A DNA stretch of 6,182 bases from Campylobacterota bacterium (GTDB lineage Bacteria; Campylobacterota; Campylobacteria; Campylobacterales; SZUA-545): the NCBI GenBank assembly GCA_025997415.1, contig BNUO01000094.1, forward strand, positions 1-6,182, written 5' to 3'. The stretch's first letter is position 1, and every line of letters begins with the position of its first letter. Positions 1 to 6,075 of the stretch are shown here, in pieces. The notes under the pieces were generated by a model. It saw only the letters and a program-made list of their open reading frames with translations. It did not search any database and was not told the DNA's origin. Both the position numbers and the translations under genes were made by a program.

Positions 1-695
1 CGGTTGATTTGCCGGTGTTCGGTCTGAATTTCGTTGTATTCCCGAAGCCGTGTTTTGGCCAGTGCGGTTTCCTCCTGAAGTTTCGCCTTTTGTTCGAGAA
101 GTTCATCCAGAAGCGCCCGTTTGCCGGACGGATCAATCCATGAATTTCTCGCCGCCGTCAGATTCCGGCTTGTTTCCAGAAGCGAAACACGGTCGAGTCC
201 CATGGTGAGCCGGTAGAGGACTTCCGCCGCTTCGGTGTCTTTAAGGATTCCAAGCTGCTGAAGTTCGTCAAGACCGATGGCAAAAACATTATTGAAAGTT
301 GTTTCATCAATGATCGAAGCAAAACGTTTGGCGAACTGCTCCCCCGGAAAGAAACCTTCTTGATTGAGAACGGTGAACTTTTCCTCGTCCCCGATGCGTC
401 TCGGATCGTATTCCCGTTTCAGTGTGAACACCCCTGCGTTGGTGTGAAGCGTTATGCTTCCACCTGCAACCGGATTGACCGATGCTTCGGCATCGGGGGA
501 TTTCGGAAACGGCCCGGTCACAAAACGGAGCCGGTCATTGGTGTAACCGTAGAGCATTGCCCGCACAAACTGCATGAGGGTTGTTTTTCCCGCTTCATTA
601 GGGCCGTAAAAAACATTCACCCCTTCCGAAAGCTGCGACACGGAAAGCCCGGACCAGATACCAAACCGATCAATATCCCAAGCTGTAATTTTCAC
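1..695 (-). CDS. SMC/Rad50-like (YhaN-type) AAA ATPase, N-terminal part
   Basis: This is the N-terminal 231 codons of a gene that continues past the left edge. The protein opens with a short beta strand and FG turn (ITAWDIDRFGIW), followed by a clear Walker A motif at residues 31-39 (GPNEAGKTT). A segment at about 135-151 (NNVFAIGLDELQQLGIL) is typical of the SbcC/RecN/YhaN ABC-ATPase head. From about residue 170 the sequence becomes charged and helical (LLDELLEQKAKLQEETALAK), the start of a coiled coil. Walker B and the signature motif would lie in the unseen C-terminal half. The family binds ATP and acts on DNA ends, usually with an SbcD-like nuclease encoded next to it; none is seen upstream here. 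The start is GTG at 695, chosen because GAGG (704-701) lies five bases before it and the family's first strand begins there; no ATG fits. The exact subfamily is uncertain; the ATPase head is secure. Confidence 0.85.
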   Translation of the reverse strand, partial: MKITAWDIDRFGIWSGLSVSQLSEGVNVFYGPNEAGKTTLMQFVRAMLYGYTNDRLRFVTGPFPKSPDAEASVNPVAGGSITLHTNAGVFTLKREYDPRRIGDEEKFTVLNQEGFFPGEQFAKRFASIIDETTFNNVFAIGLDELQQLGILKDTEAAEVLYRLTMGLDRVSLLETSRNLTAARNSWIDPSGKRALLDELLEQKAKLQEETALAKTRLREYNEIQTEHRQIN

Positions 696-742
696 GGGAA
701 CCTCAGTGAAACGAAAATTAAAAAAGAAACCGGACGGAAGAG

Positions 743-748
743 ATTATA
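743..748 (-). promoter_or_regulatory. possible -10 box for the ATPase gene
   Basis: The minus strand reads TATAAT, a perfect sigma-70-type -10 hexamer, about 48 bases before the GTG start. No good -35 hexamer is found 16-18 bases upstream, so this is a weak prediction based on one box and its sensible position. Confidence 0.3.
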
Positions 749-788
749 CTCAAGCTACCTTAAAAATTCCTGCGGCTTGATTCGTTAA

Positions 789-848
789 GCCCTGCAACGC
801 AGGGCGTTTCATTGAGGCCGAAGGCTTATATCATACCGACTGAGGTAT
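789..848. repeat. run of three small hairpins
   Basis: Three inverted repeats follow each other within 60 bases. The first has arms GCCCTGC (789-795) and GCAGGGC (799-805), a perfect 7-bp stem with a 3-base loop. The second is AGGCC (815-819) with GGCTT (823-827), containing one G-T pair and a GAA loop. The third is ATACC (833-837) with GGTAT (844-848), loop of six. No run of T follows on either strand, so it is not a usual intrinsic terminator. The clustering suggests a structured dispersed repeat or a small RNA fragment; only one copy is present in this window, so its repeat status is inferred. Confidence 0.4.
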
Positions 849-941
849 AAAATAATGGAAACACGCCATTTGCTGGATTTTTACTATTTTATCATGTCTT
901 CTAAATTGATACAATCCCCTTATTATAGATAACACAGTTAT

Positions 942-1259
942 TCAAAGATGCCGGTTATCCGAAATTTTCACCGAAAAATACCAACGAAAAAACAGAAATA
1001 CCAATATTGTAAGTATTACCGTAACACACCCGATACATCCTTCAGTGCATCCTCCGGTATCCTCTCTCCCGGCAAAGGTCTGTTTTAGTTCTACATTGTG
1101 AACACTGCCATTTTTTTGTCTGTTTGTCCTGAATAAGCAAACGTCTCTCTTTGCAATACGGACAATCACCGCTGTTATACCGTAGCCGGTAAGACGCAGT
1201 GCTTCGTATTCAACGTAACCGCCTTTTGTTGATCGGCTTGCGTCATTCAAAATTAACAA
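942..1259 (-). pseudogene. broken small zinc-ribbon plus membrane-segment gene
   Basis: No intact gene is convincing here, but two coding-like pieces lie in different minus-strand frames. The frame open from 1209 to 1045 (55 codons, no ATG, GTG or TTG start before the motif) encodes CPYC, 15 residues, then WQCSQCRTKT: the paired CxxC knuckles of a zinc ribbon. A second frame, open from a TTG at 1259 to a stop at 942, encodes near its end GCTEGCIGC and then a hydrophobic stretch (VTVILTILVFLFF) fit for one membrane helix. Joining them needs a frame change between about 1090 and 1045. No good ribosome site precedes either piece. The reading is a decayed small membrane protein with an N-terminal zinc ribbon; a transposase zinc ribbon (IS1595-like) remnant is an alternative for the first piece. 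The upstream part (MTQADQQ.. in the third frame from 1246) may or may not belong. Confidence 0.3.
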
Positions 1260-1338
1260 TTTGTTCCCGCGCAGAGTATAACTTTTTCAGCCATACAAAT
1301 TCTTTTCATCTGAGAAGCATGTCTTTAACCGGTGAAAC

Positions 1339-1448
1339 AATTCCCCTCTCATGGAGGGGTATCAACTGGTGCAGCCGGATGACGGGGTGGTTTTGAAGCG
1401 GGACAGATTTTCCAGTGAATCCCCCCCCCCCTCCACAGGAAGGGAATT
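1339..1448. repeat. 110-bp element with imperfect terminal inverted repeats (MITE-like)
   Basis: The left end (1339-1359) and the reverse complement of the right end (1428-1448) match at 17 of 21 positions; both begin AATTCCC and end TGGAGGGG. The left arm also folds on itself: CCCCTC (1343-1348) pairs with GAGGGG (1354-1359). The interior has a GGGGTGG segment and, next to the right arm, a run of 11 C (1421-1431). There is no coding sequence inside. This form suits a small non-autonomous mobile element or a dispersed palindromic repeat. Target-site duplications are not clear, and no second copy lies in the window. Confidence 0.5.
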
Positions 1449-1478
1449 TTATGTCGTTAAAGACAATCTCTTATACGG

Positions 1479-1517
1479 AAAAAACTTGAAGCACGGGAGC
1501 AAGCTCCCGCGCTTCAA
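1479..1517 (-). terminator. intrinsic terminator of the rhamnosidase gene
   Basis: On the minus strand a long hairpin starts 23 bases after the rhamnosidase stop codon. The arms are 1503-1517 and 1486-1500, 15 bases each with a single mismatch, closing on a GC-rich GGGAG/CTCCC core. It is followed by G and then six T (1484-1479). Strong stem, short loop and T-run in the direction of transcription make this a textbook Rho-independent terminator. Confidence 0.85.
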
Positions 1518-1540
1518 AGGGGGACTTCAAAAACGGGCGT

Positions 1541-4500
1541 TTATTTCAAGTCCGAAACAAACGTGTAAGCTCCCGAAGGGACTTCAAATTGGTTCGTTCC
1601 TTTGTTGATGACACGTCCGTTGACACCGAACATTTTTACTGTTTCAGGATTGTCCGCCGGGACGGTGACATTGGCAGTGGAGCCGACCGGAATGGTTACG
1701 GTCCATTGGAATTTCCCGTTTTGGCGTTTCCAGCTGCTTTTGACCTTGCCCCGAATGGAATCGTATTCGGCATTCACAAATTGCAGATCACCGACAGAAA
1801 CCGGAACCATTTCAATTGTCCGGAAACCGTCTTCCGATTTGATTCCGGCAAGATTCTGGTAAAACCAGATGGTCAGGTCGCCGATGAGCATGACGTGATT
1901 GTGACTGTTCATGGCCGGGTCGGCTGTGTCGCCGTTCCAGAGTTCCCAAACGGTGGTCGCTCCGTTTTTCACCATGTAACCCCAACTCGGATAGTCCTCA
2001 TTGGTTGCAAATTTGTAGGAAACATCCGCCCGTCCGAATTCCGTAAGAATACGGTTGAGCCACTGACCGCCGATCAATCCGGTGCCGATGTGATAATCGG
2101 TCACATTCTCAATGTTGTTCATGAGTGTTGTGAAAACCTTTTCCCGTTCTCCATCGGGAACGATTCCGAAGTAAAGCGGCAGCACACAGGAAGTCTGCGT
2201 TCCGTTGTCATATTTTCCGGTCTCAGGATCGTAATACTTTTTATTGAACGCCTCTTTCATTTCCGCGGCTTTTGCAGCATGAGCCTCAGCTTCGCCGGTA
2301 CGTCCGAGCATTTCGGCGTACTTCGTGAGGAGATCAAGATTGTGGATGTAATAACCGGTCGAGAGTATCCCTTTGGCGGTTTTACGTGCCGGGTCTTCGG
2401 AATGGATCAATTCCTTTCTTTCCGGCGGCACGCACCAATCACCGTAGTTGTCCACTTCAATGATTCCGTCATGGATGTGTGTTTCCAGAAACTTCATCCA
2501 TTTGACCATGGCGTCATAATGACGTTTGATCGGACGGTCGTCGCCGTACTGATAAAGAATGCTTTGCGGCACAATCGTGAATGCACTGGGCCATGTCACG
2601 TTGGGACTGTAAAGCGGCCAGAACGGCGGGCAGACATCGGAAAGATTTCCTTCCGATGTTTGCGATTCCTCAATATCCTGGAGCCATTTCGAGTAGAGCG
2701 TTACGTTGTCGAACAGGAACATTTCACCGAGTGATTCAGCGGCGCGGTCGCCCTGCCATCCCTGCCGTTCGTCGCGCTGCGGACAATCCGTCGGAATACT
2801 GAGATAGTTACCCCGCGTGCCCCAGAAGATATTTTTGTGAATCTGATTTATCATACTGTCGGAAGTTTCGAATTTTCCGACAAACGGAAGATCGGTATGC
2901 ACAACGCAGCCGGTGATTGTGTCGAGATTCGGACGGCCCGGAAAACCGGTCACTTCCACAAACCGGAACCCGTGATAGGTGAAGCGCGGTTCGTAAACTT
3001 CAAGCCCGCTTCCTTTGCAGGTGTAAAGATCGCGCACTTTCGCCGCACGGATATTGGCCATATAAAGCATTCCCTTGTCGGGGCCTTCCTCGGTAACCAA
3101 TGCTTCAGCGTGTTTCATCTGAATCTGCGTGCCAACCGGTCCGCGGACTTTCAAACGGCACCATCCGACCATGTTTTGTCCCATATCGAAGACCCAAACA
3201 CCGGGTTGCACCTCGGTGACGTTTTTCGGACGGATGTGTTCGGTCACACGCATCGGCGGCATGTTTTGCGAGCGGAGTTTTCCTTTTGGCGCTTCAACGA
3301 TTTGAACGTCGTTCCATGTTGCGGGGTTTTCCATCCGGGCATCGTAGATTTCACCATCGTAATCATTGTTTCCCTGAATGGGACCGTCAACGGTCACTTT
3401 CCAGGTTTCGTCGCTGACGATGGTTTGCGTTGAACCGTCGCCGTATTCCAAAACCATTTGGAACAGCAGCTTCGGGAAACCGTAATCTTTGGTAAACATC
3501 GGCTCATCTCTGCGCGGTGCGTAAAAACGCCCGTTACCGAGAATGACCTGAATTTTGTTTTCACCTTTGACCGACTTGGGATCAAATTCATAAGTAACAT
3601 ACGGCACGCTGATGCCGTAATCTTTGTAAACCGGATCAAGCACATGATCGCCTATTCTCTTTTCATTCAGGTAAAGCTCGTAATAACCGAGTCCGGAAAT
3701 ATAAACCGTTGCACGCACGGCATCTTTCCGGTCTGCCGTGAAGGTTTTGTTCAGATACCGGGCGGGAATATCCGGTCTCGGCTGTGCAATGTTCACCTCG
3801 CCCCAGGGTCCCTGAGCGAATGGATACAACACAACGGCATTGTTCCAGGCGGAATCGTCAAAAACTTCAAAATTCCAGTTTTCCGGCGTTCCATTGACTG
3901 CTTTCCAGGAAGCGTCAGTCAAAATCACCAGTTCCGGACTGTTTTTGAATTTCACGCTCAAAGTACCGATCAGTCCCGCCGGATTGGGGTTACTTCCCAA
4001 ATTGACCGCTTCCACGGCAATGAGATTTTTCCCCGATTTCAGGAATTTCGCAACATCCGCAAGACCGGCTGATTTGAAGTTGGTTCCTTCGGAAACAGTG
4101 TTCCCGTTCACGAAAACCTTGTACGAATTGTCCGCCGTGAAAGCCAAAAAAGCGCTGAGAATTTCATCTTCGGGAATCTCGAAATTTTTGCGGAAAGCCG
4201 AAATTCCTGCGGGATAACTCCCCCCTTCACCGGGTTGATCGTCCCAAATCCAAACAGCCTTTGTGAGTTCCGGAATCCGGGCTTGTTCAGGTACGGCATC
4301 ATATCCGATCCATTTCCCTTTCCACGGGTTCGGCTCGTCTTTCGTCGGGAACAATCCCGTGGTGAAGGTTGAACTGAAAGTTGCAGAAGGTTTTTCTTTC
4401 TGATCGTAAACGGTTAAATACCAAGTGTAGCTTTTTCCCGGCAAAAGCGGTTCACCGGCGTATTCGATGTTGACGCTGTTGGAATCGGTCACTTTTTGAG

Positions 4501-4771
4501 TGTCCCAAACCGGTGACGCCAGACCGGCGGAATGTTTTTCCGTAGAGGCAACAACAATCCGGTACGCTGTCTGAGCATCGCCCGGGATGTTGGATTTGAG
4601 TTTCCAACTAAACCTCGGATTCGGTTCATCAATTCCGGCCGGTGTTTTCAGGTATTCCACACGCAGGTCATGCGGAACAACCATACCGATACGGTTTATT
4701 TGCGCAAAACCTTGTGAAACACAAAGCATAACCGCCGCTAAAGCCGGTAACAGTAATTGTTTCAATCTCAT
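1541..4771 (-). CDS. exported alpha-L-rhamnosidase, glycoside hydrolase family 78
   Basis: Complete gene of 1076 residues that hydrolyses terminal alpha-L-rhamnose from plant glycans by inversion, probably in the periplasm or outside the cell. A signal peptide (MRLKQLLLPALAAVMLC.., likely cut after GFA, residue 23) leads the protein. Then come an Ig-like beta domain (about 36-139), an extra beta-sandwich (about 173-290, with TADNSYKVFVNG), the rhamnosidase N domain (about 332-494), a second beta domain (about 507-614), the (alpha/alpha)6 catalytic barrel (about 629-974) and the C-terminal beta domain (about 976-1064). The catalytic acid is expected at Glu668 in DCPQRDERQGWQGD (Asp662, Asp667 and Asp675 near it), and the base at Glu943 in TTVWELWNG; both signatures are intact. 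The start at 4771 is preferred over an in-frame ATG at 4804 because AAGGAG lies eight bases before it and the signal peptide begins there. A terminator follows the stop. Confidence 0.95.
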   Translation of the reverse strand: MRLKQLLLPALAAVMLCVSQGFAQINRIGMVVPHDLRVEYLKTPAGIDEPNPRFSWKLKSNIPGDAQTAYRIVVASTEKHSAGLASPVWDTQKVTDSNSVNIEYAGEPLLPGKSYTWYLTVYDQKEKPSATFSSTFTTGLFPTKDEPNPWKGKWIGYDAVPEQARIPELTKAVWIWDDQPGEGGSYPAGISAFRKNFEIPEDEILSAFLAFTADNSYKVFVNGNTVSEGTNFKSAGLADVAKFLKSGKNLIAVEAVNLGSNPNPAGLIGTLSVKFKNSPELVILTDASWKAVNGTPENWNFEVFDDSAWNNAVVLYPFAQGPWGEVNIAQPRPDIPARYLNKTFTADRKDAVRATVYISGLGYYELYLNEKRIGDHVLDPVYKDYGISVPYVTYEFDPKSVKGENKIQVILGNGRFYAPRRDEPMFTKDYGFPKLLFQMVLEYGDGSTQTIVSDETWKVTVDGPIQGNNDYDGEIYDARMENPATWNDVQIVEAPKGKLRSQNMPPMRVTEHIRPKNVTEVQPGVWVFDMGQNMVGWCRLKVRGPVGTQIQMKHAEALVTEEGPDKGMLYMANIRAAKVRDLYTCKGSGLEVYEPRFTYHGFRFVEVTGFPGRPNLDTITGCVVHTDLPFVGKFETSDSMINQIHKNIFWGTRGNYLSIPTDCPQRDERQGWQGDRAAESLGEMFLFDNVTLYSKWLQDIEESQTSEGNLSDVCPPFWPLYSPNVTWPSAFTIVPQSILYQYGDDRPIKRHYDAMVKWMKFLETHIHDGIIEVDNYGDWCVPPERKELIHSEDPARKTAKGILSTGYYIHNLDLLTKYAEMLGRTGEAEAHAAKAAEMKEAFNKKYYDPETGKYDNGTQTSCVLPLYFGIVPDGEREKVFTTLMNNIENVTDYHIGTGLIGGQWLNRILTEFGRADVSYKFATNEDYPSWGYMVKNGATTVWELWNGDTADPAMNSHNHVMLIGDLTIWFYQNLAGIKSEDGFRTIEMVPVSVGDLQFVNAEYDSIRGKVKSSWKRQNGKFQWTVTIPVGSTANVTVPADNPETVKMFGVNGRVINKGTNQFEVPSGAYTFVSDLK

Positions 4772-4779
4772 TATTTCAA

Positions 4780-4785
4780 CTCCTT
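4780..4785 (-). promoter_or_regulatory. ribosome binding site of the rhamnosidase gene
   Basis: The minus strand reads AAGGAG, eight bases before the ATG at 4771-4769. It settles the start: the longer in-frame reading from 4804 would put this site inside the coding sequence and add 11 residues ahead of the signal peptide. Confidence 0.85.
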
Positions 4786-4813
4786 GTAATTTCCTATGTG
4801 TCATACGAAATGT

Positions 4814-4829
4814 AGTGTTTGGTTACACT
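4814..4829. promoter_or_regulatory. short inverted repeat upstream of the rhamnosidase gene, possible operator
   Basis: AGTGT (4814-4818) and ACACT (4825-4829) form a symmetric pair with a six-base spacer, 43-58 bases before the start codon. The position and symmetry would suit a regulator binding site, but five-base arms are easily found by chance and no promoter boxes could be fixed around it. Confidence 0.18.
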
Positions 4830-4904
4830 TAAAAATTGGGACTTTTTATCCACGGATTATCCATGTTTATTGTGCCAAGATAGGTTTCCGGGCCGGGCCG
4901 AAAC

Positions 4905-4920
4905 GCCGGTGTCAACCGGC
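4905..4920. repeat. perfect 6-bp GC-rich hairpin
   Basis: GCCGGT (4905-4910) pairs with ACCGGC (4915-4920) around a four-base loop. It sits in a GC-rich patch (4888-4920) of the cupin-rhamnosidase spacer, 18 bases from the larger hairpin repeat. On the minus strand it is followed by GTTTCGG, not a T-run, so it is not a good intrinsic terminator. Confidence 0.4.
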
Positions 4921-4938
4921 TGAAAAAAGTTACCTGGT

Positions 4939-4974
4939 GGTAATACGGCCTTTCGGCGAAAGACCGCCTACCTT
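4939..4974. repeat. 36-nt hairpin repeat, copy 1
   Basis: This matches copy 2 (6005-6040) at 32 of 36 positions without gaps. The core pairs CGGCCTTTC with GAAAGACCG around a GGC loop, with one non-matching pair. Outer GGTA (4939-4942) and TACC (4969-4972) can close a second short stem. The copy lies 32 bases after the cupin stop codon. The single mismatch in the stem becomes a G-U pair in RNA made from the minus strand, the strand on which the genes lie. It could serve as a transcript 3' structure; there is no T-run. Confidence 0.7.
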
Positions 4975-5006
4975 CACTCGCAAAAATATAACCCCGCTAT
5001 CCAATG

Positions 5007-5762
5007 TTATTTCTTTGCTTCGGTGTTTCCGGCGAAACCACTGGGATTGGTGAACCGCAGACCGCTACCGCTGTGAAAGGTTGCATATTCTGTAACGATA
5101 GCGCCTTCCGGACCGGCCATCATGAAGTGCGGGGCTTCGAGTCCCGAAAGAACGGCCATTTCACCGACCTTGCGTTCAATGCCTTTGAAAGCGGTGATTG
5201 CTTTGGCGTCCAACTGACTTTTCATCGCTTTTGCGACTTCCGGCGGATAATTTTTCAGGTCGGCTTCACTTCCACCCTCGGCAAAACACCAGATACTTCC
5301 ATTGCGCACCTGCCAAGCTTCATGTTTGGCAGGTTTGTCTTCCGCAGGAAGATGGAAATGTTCCGGAATCATCTGATACGGCAGAAGATAAATTTCATGG
5401 CCGAAATAACCGTGTTCTTTGTCATTGACGAAAAAGATTCCCGCCATGCCGGCATTGGAGAAATCACCGAGACCGAAGTCGAGAATCCAGAGTTTGTCAC
5501 CAGCAAGGGAAACATCGGCGATGTTTTCGAGAACGGCTCTGCTGAGTGAATATCTGTGGTAACGAAACAGTTCTGCATAAGCATCTTTGGCGGCTTTTTC
5601 ATTGAAACTGCCGTCCGCATTGTAGTAATGCGAAGAAGGATACTTCTGAGGAGACGGCCTGGTGTTTTCACGGCGGTTGGTGTTTTGGGCAAAACAGTTC
5701 ACTGTCAAAGCCGCCGCAACGGCAAACAGAGCAAGAATTTGTAAGGTACTTTTCGCTGTCAT
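5007..5762 (-). CDS. exported cupin protein resembling D-lyxose isomerase
   Basis: Complete gene of 251 residues. A signal peptide ends at about CFA-Q (residues 25-26); there is no proper lipobox around Cys23, so release rather than lipid anchoring is expected. A cupin barrel follows at about 87-240. Likely metal ligands are His135 and His137 (EHFH), Glu148 (in HEAWQVRNG, fitting the cupin E-x6-G rule) and His212 (APHF). The order of blocks (DFGLGDFSNAGMAGIFFV, then the HxH block, then a late APHF..GAIVTEYATFH..LRF block) resembles D-lyxose isomerases, which interconvert D-lyxose/D-mannose and their ketoses. The gap between HxH and Glu is longer than in those enzymes, and those enzymes are normally cytoplasmic. 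The sugar substrate, or enzymatic activity at all, is therefore unproven. The start has AAAGGA ending four bases upstream. The gene lies 235 bases ahead of the rhamnosidase on the same strand, which hints at a shared role in plant-sugar use. Confidence 0.8.
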   Translation of the reverse strand: MTAKSTLQILALFAVAAALTVNCFAQNTNRRENTRPSPQKYPSSHYYNADGSFNEKAAKDAYAELFRYHRYSLSRAVLENIADVSLAGDKLWILDFGLGDFSNAGMAGIFFVNDKEHGYFGHEIYLLPYQMIPEHFHLPAEDKPAKHEAWQVRNGSIWCFAEGGSEADLKNYPPEVAKAMKSQLDAKAITAFKGIERKVGEMAVLSGLEAPHFMMAGPEGAIVTEYATFHSGSGLRFTNPSGFAGNTEAKK

Positions 5763-5788
5763 TTTTTCCTTTCAAAGAGGGTTATGGG

Positions 5789-5994
5789 AATCAAAAAAAT
5801 AGGTATCCATTTGAGTCAAGCGACCACTAAATATGGGATTGTCAGGTTAAGGAATGTTAATGAAAGAAAAACCTTTTCGTATCGAAAACCACGGCACATC
5901 ATACGAACGTCAACTTTACAGTTCTCTACTTGTAACCCACTATATGTTAGGGGTAATTTGAGTGAAGTGGATACCTATAATCAAAAACAGGTAT
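5789..5994 (-). promoter_or_regulatory. possible structured leader of the cupin mRNA
   Basis: Three segments can pair in conflicting ways in minus-strand RNA. Segment A is ATACCT (5994-5989), B is ATAGGTATCCA (5978-5968) and C is TGGATACCTAT (5809-5799). B and C are perfectly complementary over 11 bases, and C runs directly into seven T (5799-5793), as in a terminator. A and B can instead form a 6-bp hairpin. An eight-base direct repeat ATTTGAGT lies next to B (5956-5963) and C (5809-5816), and AATCAAAAA is also repeated (5789-5797, 5979-5987). A further small hairpin, TTTTCG/CGAAAA, is at 5874-5888. This could be an attenuator-like leader, or the ends of a small inserted element. No clear promoter was found, and the B-C loop of about 158 bases is long. 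Confidence 0.28.
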
Positions 5995-6004
5995 GGTTCC
6001 TATC

Positions 6005-6040
6005 GGTAACGCGGTCTTTCGCCGAAAGACCGCCTACCTT
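6005..6040. repeat. 36-nt hairpin repeat, copy 2
   Basis: Second copy of the element at 4939-4974, in the same orientation. The stem is a perfect 10 bp, GCGGTCTTTC (6011-6020) with GAAAGACCGC (6024-6033), and a GCC loop. It lies 35 bases after the stop codon of the partial gene at the right edge, almost the same place as copy 1 has behind the cupin gene. Confidence 0.72.
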
Positions 6041-6075
6041 TAAATTTCTCGTGTGAGTATGCGGGAGAAAATGTA

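Noticed and set aside
360..788. Plus-strand open frame of 142 codons
   Set aside because: It lies opposite the ATPase head, whose minus frame contains the Walker A motif and runs unbroken to the window edge.
1199..1608. Two small plus-strand open frames
   Set aside because: They cross the MITE-like element, the C-run and the terminator, with no ribosome site or motif.
1589..2734. Long plus-strand open frame (381 codons) opposite the rhamnosidase
   Set aside because: It is the antisense shadow of the GH78 catalytic and C-terminal regions; the minus frame has complete family motifs and its translation here has none.
3458..4217. Two overlapping plus-strand open frames of 125-204 codons
   Set aside because: Both lie opposite the N-terminal domains of the rhamnosidase and show no recognisable motif.
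4865..4882. TTGGCAC on the minus strand as part of a sigma-54 promoter
   Set aside because: The second element (TTGC at the right spacing) is absent.
4910..4915. TTGACA on the minus strand upstream of the rhamnosidase, as a -35 box
   Set aside because: No -10 hexamer lies 16-18 bases downstream, and the hexamer is part of the GCCGGT/ACCGGC hairpin.
5685..5700. Cys23 of the cupin as a lipoprotein attachment site
   Set aside because: The residues before it (TVN) do not fit a lipobox, while cleavage after CFA fits signal peptidase I.
5784..6056. Plus-strand open frame of 90 codons between the cupin and the right-edge gene
   Set aside because: It runs through the inverted repeats and the hairpin repeat; a similar peptide (ERPPTF) appears wherever the repeat is translated, as at 4796-5053.
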